From positions 1,612,001 through 1,676,000 of the forward strand of contig CAKKNE010000001.1 in NCBI GenBank assembly GCA_918797485.1: 64,000 bases of DNA, in the 5' to 3' direction. The stretch comes from Pelagomonas calceolata. Taxonomy: Eukaryota; Sar; Pelagophyceae; Pelagomonadales; Pelagomonadaceae. A program made the translations under genes and the position numbers. Below, in pieces: positions 1-8,019 of this stretch (position 1 is its first letter; the number at the start of each line of letters is the position of its first letter). The notes beneath the pieces are model-generated. The model saw only the letters and a program-made list of their open reading frames with translations, was not told where the DNA came from and searched no databases.

Positions 1-498
1 ATGCCCACCGCCGTGCCAATGCCCGCGACGGTACCGCCGCCGCGGCCGATACCGCCGCCGCCGCCGGGCCGGCCGCCGGCCGGAGCACTCCCGCCGCCGC
101 CGCCGCGGCCGCCGACGGGACTGCCTCCTCCGCCGCCGCGGCCGCCGTCGGCGCCGTTGCCGCCTCCTCGGGCGCCGCCGACGATCGTCCGCGCGGCGGG
201 GCCACCGCCGGGCCCGCCACCGGGGCCTCCGCCGCGAGGACCGCCACCGGGACCGCCGCCGCGCCGCCCGAGCGCGCATCTCGCGCCGCCGTCGACGCCG
301 GCGCCCGTGCCCCCGCCGCCCGTCGCGCCGCCGCCACGGCCACCTCCGCCGCGGCCTCCTTTGCTACCTGCCCCGGCAGTCGTGGTCGCACCTGCGCGGA
401 AATTGGCTCCGCCGCCGCCGCCGCTCCTTTCGCCGTGCGCGCGGCCCGCGGTGAAGGTCGTGCTCCCTACGCGCGCGCCGCTGGGGAGTAGGAATTGA
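1..498 (+). CDS. low-complexity Pro-rich frame at window edge (strand uncertain)
   Basis: An open plus-strand frame of 165 codons runs from the window edge to a stop at 498 and encodes mostly Pro with Ala, Arg and Gly (PPPRPPPP-type runs). The minus strand is also open over about 1-485. It reads as a Gly/Arg-rich RGG-type protein (motifs such as GGRGGGG and FTAGRAHGERSGG) without an ATG, so it could be a 3' exon running off the left edge. CCG repeats keep several frames open, so the sequence alone does not settle the strand. No fold is recognisable in either reading. Confidence 0.25.
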   Translation: MPTAVPMPATVPPPRPIPPPPPGRPPAGALPPPPPRPPTGLPPPPPRPPSAPLPPPRAPPTIVRAAGPPPGPPPGPPPRGPPPGPPPRRPSAHLAPPSTPAPVPPPPVAPPPRPPPPRPPLLPAPAVVVAPARKLAPPPPPLLSPCARPAVKVVLPTRAPLGSRN

Positions 499-935
499 GT
501 CTATTCCTTCCACCCGTGGTTCGTCGTTGCTGTACTACTGAAGCCGGCACTCCTGTTCCGTTACCGTACGTCGGCACGAGATAGTCTCCTTTTCCATTAC
601 CGTGCTAAGACTAGCGTGCGGAGCCCCAGGGGAAGACGCGCGTCGCCGAATCACCGGCCTCGGGCGCCGGCCGCGTCCAGGAACCTAGAGCTATCCATTA
701 TTCCTAGTGTCTTACATGCCGCTAACAAAAAAAGTTAGTCTTGCCCGGATTTTGCCTCGAGCAGCAGTTTCGCGGCGACTACGCCCTCGGACGTAGGTCC
801 AGGGCTGCGGGAATCGTGGTGAAGACCGCAAGGTCTTCGACTGTACCTTGGTAGCTGCCGCTCGCGGGCTCACACTTTGGAAGCCGTGAGACCACCCAGC
901 GCTTTCTAAGGCCGCGCGGGCGCTGAGACGTGACG
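499..935. other. intergenic, 5' region of the BAR-SH3 gene
   Basis: No credible coding frame. It holds one copy of the recurrent 24-bp element (704-726), about 210 bp before the ATG of the next gene, and a poly-A tract just after it. Confidence 0.6.
704..726 (+). promoter_or_regulatory. recurrent 24-bp upstream element, copy A
   Basis: Reads CTAGTGTCTTAC followed by ATGCCGCTAAC, about 210 bp upstream of the ATG at 936. The right end is slightly degenerate (CTAAC for CTAGC). Same family as copies at 3885, 7527, 32946, 37342, 46142, 60148 and 62959. Confidence 0.55.
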
Positions 936-3065
936 ATGAACGCCTTCAAGCGCGCCAGCCTCAAGCTCAGCCACGCCGTCAAGCACAAGACGTTGAGTGG
1001 CGGGTCCACCGAGGAGATCGTGGACGAAGCTTTAGAGAAGCGACTGAGTGAACACAAAGCGTATGAAGAAAAAGTGAAGACGCTGCAAGCCTTGACGTTG
1101 GATGCGCGCGCGCAATTAGGAGAAGTTTTTCTCCAAATCGGCAACGCGGCGCAATGCGTCGAACAATTGTCAGATCATCAGCTCGACCCGGCCTCGGCAC
1201 GCGCGACGCTAGGCCTGCCGCCGGAGCCCGGCGACGACCCGAAGGCCGACGAGCAGACGTTCTTGATGCTCCTAGAAATAGCAGACAAGGCGAAAGTCGT
1301 GGGAGGTGCGATGCAGGAGGCCTTTCATGGTGCCTTCGGCGAGGGTCTCCAGAACGCCCTCCTCGCACCGTTGGAGCAGGAGACGCAAGCCTTCAAGGAC
1401 ACGGCGAAGAAATTGGAAGATCAGCATCGCACGGCCATGGAGGCGAGGCACTACCGCGAGAAGATCGTGAGTATGAATGCTGGGAAAACGAAAAACGACC
1501 CCGAGAAACTCGCGCGGAATGCTGGTAAGTCTGCGGAGGCCGAACGAGCGGCAGCAGACGCCAAGAAGGCTTTGGAAGATGCCTTTGCCGCGCACGATGC
1601 GGCTCGCTTGGACATCTGCTGCAAAAGGGTGGGTCATCTCAAAGGCATGCTGCATCGCTTCTGCGAGCTCGTACTGACGGCGTTGTCCATGGATGCGTCC
1701 ATGGTCAAGCTCACGAAAGGTAAAACCGAATTAGATGCGTCCAACGTCTACGGGGACGTGAATGTGATGTCGATAGCCGATCGCCTGAAGAAGGGCATGG
1801 GGTTGACCGAGCGGACGACGCCGCCGAAGCGGCACTTGAAATTGGCTCACTACAAGGCCCACGCGCGCACCGCGTTCACGACCGGTAAACAGAGTGGGGA
1901 AGACAAGCCGGTCGACGCGGAAGAGCGCGAGGTCGACGAGATGACGCTACGGTTCAACCAGTCCACGGAACAGCTCCAAAACCTCCTGAAGACGACGGAG
2001 GACGTGGCCAAGTGGTACGAGTCCGGGTTTAGAGGCATGGTGGCGGTTGCCGGGGAGTTGCCGGCGTTTGCTTCGGATTCCGATCCCTCGGAAAGGACCG
2101 CCGCGGTGCTCACTTTTCATGCTACTCTCGAGGAGGTGTCGGCGGCTCTAGCGGAGCAGTTCCTAGGACCGTTTCAATCTTCCGTGATAGAACCCTTGAA
2201 ACAAGGTCTGGAGGAGTACCGGGACACGACGCAGATGCTCCAAGATCGCAAGGCCAAAAAAATGGAGCGGGACCACTACCAGGCCAAGCTCGAAAACTTG
2301 GAAAGGGAAAAAGTCGAAAAGGACTCGCTGGAGAAGACCACAGTGAAGCAAAAACAAGAGCTAGCCGACCGACTCACTAGAAATAGGACCAAGGCCTTCG
2401 AAACAGCCGAAGAAGCGAAACAAGCCACGAAAGAAGTCAGAGATAGATTGCGAGCCTACTCCAAGTTCGCGCGGGGCCAGTGCCAGGCGGTGGGGGATGC
2501 TCTTGTACCTCTACAAAGGGATTTTTACGTTGCTTTTGCCGAGAAGGTCGTGAAGGGTCTTGCATTGGACCCCGACGCGACGCCGGTAGATCAGCGCGCC
2601 GCCGACAAGCTCAAGGACCTCATGGCGCGGGGCCTGGCCGTGCCGAACGCGGGCATGACGACGGACCGAGGCGCGGCGGCCGCGTTCCAGATGCGGCAGC
2701 CGACGGGGCCCCCCAAGACGCCGGAGGAGAGTCTTGCGGGCAAGGCTCCTCTCAGCGCGGGCGAGACGGAACGGGTGCGGGACTTCATGGTCGCGGAAAC
2801 CTCAAAACCGCCCGACCAATTGCCGCCCGCGCCGCTGCCGCCGCCGGCGACAGAGGAAAAGGTCCTGCCGCCGGGCATGATGGAGGTCGTCGGGACCTTC
2901 GACTTCGCGGCGGACCAGCCCGGGGACCTGGGCTTCAAGGCCGGCGACGTCATCCTCACGGACGCGGCGGCCTTCGCGGCCGCGGGCGACTCGGGCGGCT
3001 GGGTCTCGGGCGAGCTCAACGGCAAGCAGGGGTCCTTCCCCTCGAACTACTGCGCGCCGAAGTAG
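936..3065 (+). CDS. tandem BAR-like / SH3 protein (membrane-curvature adaptor)
   Basis: 709 residues if the ATG at 936 is used; the frame also has a GTG two codons earlier. The sequence is almost entirely helical, with two similar long-helix blocks at about 1-250 and 300-550. Each has the charged, heptad-like pattern of BAR/F-BAR dimers, including KMERDHYQAKLENLEREKVE in the second. A Pro-rich linker leads to a C-terminal SH3 domain at about 648-709 (VVGTFDFAADQPGDLGFKAGD...GGWVSGEL...GSFPSNY). Amphiphysin/endophilin-type proteins sense curved membrane and recruit Pro-rich partners in endocytosis. One BAR domain is usual, so the apparent duplication is odd. The SH3 call is firm; the BAR call rests on pattern and architecture. 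Confidence 0.75.
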   Translation: MNAFKRASLKLSHAVKHKTLSGGSTEEIVDEALEKRLSEHKAYEEKVKTLQALTLDARAQLGEVFLQIGNAAQCVEQLSDHQLDPASARATLGLPPEPGDDPKADEQTFLMLLEIADKAKVVGGAMQEAFHGAFGEGLQNALLAPLEQETQAFKDTAKKLEDQHRTAMEARHYREKIVSMNAGKTKNDPEKLARNAGKSAEAERAAADAKKALEDAFAAHDAARLDICCKRVGHLKGMLHRFCELVLTALSMDASMVKLTKGKTELDASNVYGDVNVMSIADRLKKGMGLTERTTPPKRHLKLAHYKAHARTAFTTGKQSGEDKPVDAEEREVDEMTLRFNQSTEQLQNLLKTTEDVAKWYESGFRGMVAVAGELPAFASDSDPSERTAAVLTFHATLEEVSAALAEQFLGPFQSSVIEPLKQGLEEYRDTTQMLQDRKAKKMERDHYQAKLENLEREKVEKDSLEKTTVKQKQELADRLTRNRTKAFETAEEAKQATKEVRDRLRAYSKFARGQCQAVGDALVPLQRDFYVAFAEKVVKGLALDPDATPVDQRAADKLKDLMARGLAVPNAGMTTDRGAAAAFQMRQPTGPPKTPEESLAGKAPLSAGETERVRDFMVAETSKPPDQLPPAPLPPPATEEKVLPPGMMEVVGTFDFAADQPGDLGFKAGDVILTDAAAFAAAGDSGGWVSGELNGKQGSFPSNYCAPK

Positions 3066-3135
3066 GGTAGGTCGCGCCCCCCTCCTAGCGGGTACAGGAC
3101 ACATTACATCTGACATCGAACCGTGGTCGGGATGC

Positions 3136-3170
3136 CGCGTCGACGGCGTCGTGCTGACGCCGTCGACGCG
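3136..3170. terminator. perfect 15-bp-arm hairpin between convergent genes
   Basis: Arms CGCGTCGACGGCGTC and GACGCCGTCGACGCG match perfectly around a 5-nt loop. It lies between the stop of the BAR-SH3 gene (3065) and the stop of the convergent WBP2-like gene (3197). It is built from the GTCGACGGCGT module found in several introns of this window. A role in 3' end formation is inference. Confidence 0.45.
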
Positions 3171-3196
3171 ACGCGCCGCCGGGCCATTGGCACACG

Positions 3197-3748
3197 TCAC
3201 AAGGCAGTGGCCGTCGGCAGGTCCGCGCTCGGCGCGCCGTCGACGGGGACGGCCTCGGCCCAGACGCAGGTCTCGGCCTCGGCCGCGCTCGCCACGCGGG
3301 CGGAGGCCTGGATCGCCGCGGTGTTCGTGGTGCCGCCGGAACGCGCTGCGCGGACGGCGCGGAAGAACACGCTCGCAAACTGCGCCGCGCCGGCACTCAA
3401 AAATTCGAGCGTCCACCGCACCGTGGCGCCGTCCTGCATCGCCAGCCCGGTGAGGTAATTCGCGCCGAAGATGGGCTGCATGTACTCCTCGCGATGGATC
3501 GCGGTGAGCGGTATGCGCGCACCAATGCCGCTGTCGCTCGAGAGCCGCAGCACGGCTAGTGAGAGGAACGCCTCAGTGCCCGTAATTTTGGCGTTTCGCG
3601 ACTCATCAATGACCTCCCAGCGGACGCGTCGTCTCAATAATCTCGCCGCCGGATCCTCGTCGTCGTCGAACAATTGTGCTTCGGGCACAGCCCATGGCGG
3701 GCCGAGCTGAGCTTGTGGCTGGCGGCTGCGGGTAAACCAGGATGCCAT
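3197..3748 (-). CDS. WBP2-like GRAM-domain protein
   Basis: 183 residues. The core (about 40-140) carries EAFLSLAVLRLSS, then YMQPIFGANYLTGLAM and WTLEFLSAGAAQF. These match the WBP2/WBP2NL pattern, where the GRAM fold contains QPVFGANYIKG followed by a FxxGGAxxF strand. In animals WBP2 is a WW-domain-binding cofactor with C-terminal PPxY motifs. No PPxY is visible here, so WW binding is not supported. The start (MASWFTRSRQ) is the first ATG. The gene is divergent from the NlpC/P60-CheR gene, and recurrent element copy B lies 137 bp upstream. Confidence 0.75.
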   Translation of the reverse strand: MASWFTRSRQPQAQLGPPWAVPEAQLFDDDEDPAARLLRRRVRWEVIDESRNAKITGTEAFLSLAVLRLSSDSGIGARIPLTAIHREEYMQPIFGANYLTGLAMQDGATVRWTLEFLSAGAAQFASVFFRAVRAARSGGTTNTAAIQASARVASAAEAETCVWAEAVPVDGAPSADLPTATAL

Positions 3749-4231
3749 TATGCTCTTATGCAGTGTGCAGTGTTGTAAGAGCTCTCACGCTCGCGCTGCA
3801 CTCGCGCTGCACTCGTGCGATCCAGACCTGCCGACGCCCTTTATCTATAGGCAGTCGAGCAACCTGGGCTTTGCCTCCGAGCTTGCTAGTGTCTTACTGG
3901 CCGCTAGCTCTGTCAGGATACCTCCCACGCCTCCGAGGGTGTGGGTTGCAAGCAACAGTACCTGTCTTTGGAGAGGTCCGCCAAGAAAAAAGCTCTGCAG
4001 CGCTTGCAGCGCTCTGCGAGCTGTGCTTGTGCGCCGCGCATTTCGCAACCCGTGAGAGGCATCGAGCACGCTGCACGTACACATGATGACGCAAACAGTG
4101 CGCACCTAGCTGCCCGCGGCGCTGCGCAAGCCTTGGGGCTGCCCCTTGCAACGCACTCGTGCTGCCGCCGCAAGAGCCGCGGTGCTGCGTAAAAGCCATA
4201 AGGGGCTGCCCCGTGACAGGAGTGACAGGCC
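3749..4231. other. bidirectional promoter region
   Basis: A 483-bp gap between divergent genes. It contains element copy B and two short self-complementary GGGGCTGCCCC motifs near 4134 and 4202. No tRNA or coding exon seen. Confidence 0.55.
3885..3908 (+). promoter_or_regulatory. recurrent 24-bp upstream element, copy B
   Basis: GCTAGTGTCTTAC then TGGCCGCTAGC, identical over 24 bp to copy H (62959). It is 137 bp from the minus-strand start at 3748 and 324 bp from the plus-strand start at 4232. Confidence 0.65.
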
Positions 4232-6171
4232 ATGGGCAAGGGCGGCCGGCAGGTGGTCCCGGCGCCGCCGCTCGCCGGGCCGTCCAGCCGTCCGGGCTCG
4301 GCCGTAAGTCGTCCAGGCTCTGCCACCGCCAGCCGCCCGGGCACGAAGGACCTCCGCCACCGCGCCGCCGCGCGCCGCGCAAAGGACCCGACCTCGGACA
4401 AGGAGCGGCTCCGCGCCAAGTTCATCGAGCAAGTCAAGTCGTACATCGGCACGCCCTACGCGGAGAGATATCACAAGGAAGGCGACGAATTGTACGGCCA
4501 GCCCTTGTATCTCGACTGCTGCGGGCTCTTCCGGCAAGTCTTGCGAGATATGAGAGAGGACTTCGGCTTCGATGTGGGGCCGTGGAACCAGTGCTACCTC
4601 TATGCAACCTTACCGACGAAGCTGTCGTTCAAAGACGTCAAGCCCGGTGATTTACTGTTCGTCCAGGGCCGCTACACACGTGGACGAGAGCGGCGCCAGA
4701 AAGGGGATATTGTACATGTGGAGATGTACCTCGGAGAAGATCTCGGGAGCGGTCCCGAGTCCACATTAGCATCTAGAGATCATTGGGGCTGCGTATCCAT
4801 CCAAGACTCGTTCAAGTACGCGAGCCCGTGGTACGAGATCACCGCACTCCATTGGAGAAGCTTGGACGACTGGCTCGAGGGGCGCTGCGACCCGGTCGCC
4901 ATGCCGGGATGCTTTCGGTCGCACGACCCCTACGGCGAGAAGGTCCTCGACCAGCCGTTTCGGTCCCACACGTCGTTCTTCCGGGACCCCGAGGCCTGGC
5001 GCTGGCTCGCGCAGATCGGGCTGTTCCGGGCCGCTTGCCGAGCAGCGGCGCAACGGCGACCCTTACGCGTCTGGTCGTGCGGGTGCTCTTCCGGCGAGGA
5101 GTTGTACAGTCTCGCGTTATTGTACAGGCACCGCATCGTGCCGGTCCTGGGGGCGAAGGCGCCGCGGCTCGAGTGCGTGGGGTCGGACGTCCGGCAAGAC
5201 TTGCTAGACAAGGCAGCTGACGTGCGCGAGCGGCGGTGGACGCAGGCGGCAATTCGGACGGTGCCCCTCGATATACTGAAGAAGGGCTTCCGGGCCACCG
5301 CGTCGGCGACGACGCGCGCCTATTGCTTGCGCGATTCAACGCTGGCGTCGCCTTCCGTGTGGAAATTAATCCTTCGGCCTTGACGCCATCGACGGCGTCT
5401 CAGATGTGATTTCCACGCAGGTCGTCCTTCGCGTTCAGGATCGAGGACGCGGCCTGCGACGCGCCCGACGACGAACCTGATATCTTTGACTTGGTGCTGT
5501 GCCGCTATGCAGCGTTCCTCTACTGCGACGCGCCCGGCGCCCTCCGCGCGGCGGATCGCATCTCGTCGCGCCTTGCGCCGGGCGGCGTCGTGCTGCTTGG
5601 AGCGACGGACCCCATGCCGCGCGACTGCTCGCTCGAGCCGGTGCCCAATTCGACAAACGCCTGGACCCTCGATCCCGAAGCCGACGCGGCGCTGACGAGC
5701 GGCCGGCTCGCGCAGCCGACGCTCGACGCCTACAAAGCGGCGCGGCGGCGACGGCCCGCGCGGCCGCGTCGGAGCGCCTCGGAGCCGCCGCGGCGCCCGG
5801 TGGCGCGCGAGGACAGCGTCGTGAGGCGCCGGCGCGCCGCGTCCGTCGCCGCGCGCCGGCGCGCGGCCTCGGCGGCGCAAAAGCGCGCGGCGCAACCGCC
5901 CGCCGCGCCGAAGGAATCGAAGCTTATCTGGCGCCCGTCGACGCGAGGTGCGCCCGCGCGCCCGCCGCCGCCGCCGCCGCGCCGGCGAACGTCCTCGCGC
6001 CCGTCGAAGCCGTTCCTCTCGCGCCTGGCGGACCAGGCCGAACAGCATGCGGAAAAATTGAAGCAGCTCCGCGCGAAGACGCGGAAGGAGTGGAAGGAGG
6101 CGGGGCGGCCTTGCAAGCCGAAGCGTCGGAAGCGCCGGAAACGGAAAACGGCGAAGGTCGCGCCGCTGTGA
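4232..6171 (+). CDS. NlpC/P60-like + CheR-like methyltransferase fusion
   Basis: Two exons, 4232-5346 and 5421-6171, give 621 residues. The frame only stays open if the 74-bp intron is removed. After a disordered N-terminus, an NlpC/P60-type fold has candidate Cys in LYLDCCGLF (96/97) and candidate His in DIVHVEMYLG (162), with PGDLLFV between. A CheR-type SAM methyltransferase follows: FFRDPEAWRWLAQ, WSCGCSSGEE (motif I, about 281-290), and, encoded by exon 2, FDLVLCRYAAFLYCD and LAPGGVVLLGA. The C-terminus is basic. CheR enzymes methylate Glu in bacterial chemoreceptors; the eukaryotic substrate is unknown. The intron is an introner that splits the methyltransferase fold. Domain calls are firm; the biochemical role is not. 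Confidence 0.72.
5347..5420 (+). mobile_element. introner family A (intron of NlpC-CheR gene)
   Basis: 74 bp. Terminal inverted repeats are CCGTGTGGAAATTA (5355-5368) and TGATTTCCACGCAG (5407-5420). The 8 bp before the left repeat, GTCGCCTT, resemble the 8 bp after the right repeat, GTCGTCCT (6/8). The left copy supplies the GT donor, the right repeat the AG acceptor, and removal restores phase. It contains a GACGCCATCGACGGCGTC module. Confidence 0.75.
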
Positions 6172-6184
6172 ATAAGAATAGTTA

Positions 6185-7321
6185 CTACTTTCGCGCTCGC
6201 CGCTTGTACTCGGCGAGGCGCTTCTGGATCTTGTCGCACGCGCGCGACGCGTCCTTGGCCTCCTGCGCGTTGCCGAGCTTTTCGTGGGCCTTCGCGACGC
6301 ACGAGAGGACCTTCATGCGCCGCTCGTCGCGCTCCGCGTTCACGCGCGACGACATCGCCGGGACGTCTCTTTTGAGGTCGTCGAGGAGCTGCAGCGCGCC
6401 CTTGTACGACGCGAGCGCGGCCTGGAAGTCCTTCTTCTGGTAGTCGTCGGTGCCGGCGTTCTGCAGCTCCTTGATGCGCGCCCGGGCCGCCTTCTCGGCG
6501 TCTTCCGGGTTTGGTGGAGGCGGCGCGGGGGCCGGCGCGGGCGGCGGCGCCGGCGGCGCCGCGCCCATGCGCTCCAGCGCTTTCCGCGCCGCGTCCGACC
6601 CGGTGAACGCCGGCGCGGGCGGCGCGGGCGGCAGGGGCACGGGCGGCGGCGCGCCGACGCCGTCCCAGGCGTGGCCGACGGCACCGGCGCCTCCGCTTGC
6701 CCTGGGCATCGGCGGCGCCGTCGGCATGGCCGGCGCCTTGTTCCGCGCGCGGGGGTCGTTCGCGCGCGGCGACGTCGGCTTCTTCGGGGCCGCGGCGGCC
6801 GCGGGCGCCTGGCTCATCCAGGCGGGCGTCGTCAGGCCGCGCCCGCGCCCGCCGCCGGCCGGCGGCGGCGGCGGCGCCGCCGCCGCGCCGCTCGAGAAGG
6901 CGGCGGCGGCGCGCTTCGCGGCGGCGATGCGCGGGTCCTCCTGGGGAGCGGCCGCGCCCCAGCCGCCGCCCGCTTGCGGCGGCGGCTGGCCCCACCCGCC
7001 CTGTGCCGGCGGCGGTGCGCCCCAGCCACCCTGTGCCGGCGGTGGTGCGCCCCAGCCACCCTGTGCCGGCGGCGGTGCGCCCCAGCCGCCGTTTGCGGGC
7101 GGGGGCGCGCCCCAGCCGCCTCCTTGCGGCGGCGGCGGCTGCTGCGGCGGGCCGTCGTCGAAGCGCGAGCGCCTCTTCGGCGCCGGCTCGTCGCCGCCCG
7201 GCCTCTCGCGCTGCGCGGCCGCCTGCGACGCGCTCGCGAGCATGGAGTCGAGGGCGGCGTCGTTGCCGCCCTGCGTCATCCAAGCCGGGAGCGTCTGGCC
7301 CCGGCCGCGGCCCTGCGCCAT
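6185..7321 (-). CDS. low-complexity protein with AWM motifs, GWGAPPPAQ repeats and C-terminal TPR-like helices
   Basis: 378 residues. Two short GRGxxLT/TxPAWMxQ motifs occur (near residues 5-17 and about 155-170). About five GGWGAPPPA(Q/N) decapeptide repeats lie between them (DNA about 6960-7137), then Ala/Pro-rich linkers. The last 110 residues look like TPR helices (DDYQKKDFQAALASYKGALQLLDDL, then CVAKAHEKLGNAQEAKDASRACDK). The GRGRGxxxPAWM motif recurs in eukaryotic RNA-processing proteins, so a nuclear RNA role is possible but unproven. Recurrent element copy C lies about 206 bp upstream. The tandem repeats are nearly identical at DNA level, implying recent expansion. Confidence 0.65.
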   Translation of the reverse strand: MAQGRGRGQTLPAWMTQGGNDAALDSMLASASQAAAQRERPGGDEPAPKRRSRFDDGPPQQPPPPQGGGWGAPPPANGGWGAPPPAQGGWGAPPPAQGGWGAPPPAQGGWGQPPPQAGGGWGAAAPQEDPRIAAAKRAAAAFSSGAAAAPPPPPAGGGRGRGLTTPAWMSQAPAAAAAPKKPTSPRANDPRARNKAPAMPTAPPMPRASGGAGAVGHAWDGVGAPPPVPLPPAPPAPAFTGSDAARKALERMGAAPPAPPPAPAPAPPPPNPEDAEKAARARIKELQNAGTDDYQKKDFQAALASYKGALQLLDDLKRDVPAMSSRVNAERDERRMKVLSCVAKAHEKLGNAQEAKDASRACDKIQKRLAEYKRRARK

Positions 7322-8019
7322 CTTTTTTTAGCAGTTTCTTCCTTGTCGGGCGCGTCTGCAGTGAAACCGCGAGTAGGCTCCACTTGAGTTGCTATAGCTC
7401 TGTCGCTCTCGTAACTGCCTCAGACGTTTGATTCGCGTTGCAGACGTTTGTTCTTAGCAACAGCCTTTGTGCACGGCAGCAGCGGCAGCGACTAAAGCGT
7501 TCGCCCTGTGCTGCTTGTCTAGGCATCCTAGTGTCTTACAGGCCGCTAGCGATGTCGGGCCGATGCGGCTCAGATCTACCGGGAGTGGGGCGTGGCGATT
7601 GTCAAGGGTCGGGCCGAGTGTCTACTGGCTTTGTTGGAATGTACGGTGCCAAACGCGTCGCCGCGGTCCAAGGTCGCCTGCGGGAAGTCGCGGGACAAGT
7701 TGATTGAACGGGCGACGTTGCACATTGTTCCGGGGGGTTTGCCGAGGCGGTTCTGCTTAGAAGGAGGTACGCTGTTATGAAAGAAGCGGCTCGCGCCCGC
7801 CGCCGATGAATCGGCGACGTGCGTGTCTCCCTCTAGTGTCCCCCCCCCAGCCCTAGGCAGGGGCTCCGCCCACTAGTTCGACCGTAACAAGATCGGAGGG
7901 CCACTACTCCTAGCACCGTACCAAGAGATGTCTAGGCTAAAATAGAAGTACTAGTATATTAAGATAAGAAAGAAACTTCCGAAGAGAGGGGTCCCGCCAC
8001 CGAGACGAAAACGAGGCGC
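7322..8019. other. intergenic, 698 bp
   Basis: Between the start of the TPR protein (7321) and the stop of the kinase gene (8020). It contains element copy C. A 16-bp string CAGGGGCTCCGCCCAC near 7858 recurs near 30752, and a C-run follows 7844. Small open frames here have no protein-like composition. Confidence 0.55.
7527..7550 (+). promoter_or_regulatory. recurrent 24-bp upstream element, copy C
   Basis: CCTAGTGTCTTAC then AGGCCGCTAGC, 206 bp upstream of the minus-strand start at 7321. Confidence 0.6.

Noticed and set aside
5730-7283. 517-codon minus-strand frame
   Set aside because: Crosses two genes (CheR exon 2 and the TPR protein) in the wrong frame; Arg/Ala/Gly low complexity.
7438-7707. 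89-codon open frame
   Set aside because: No homology-like pattern; it spans a copy of the 24-bp promoter element.
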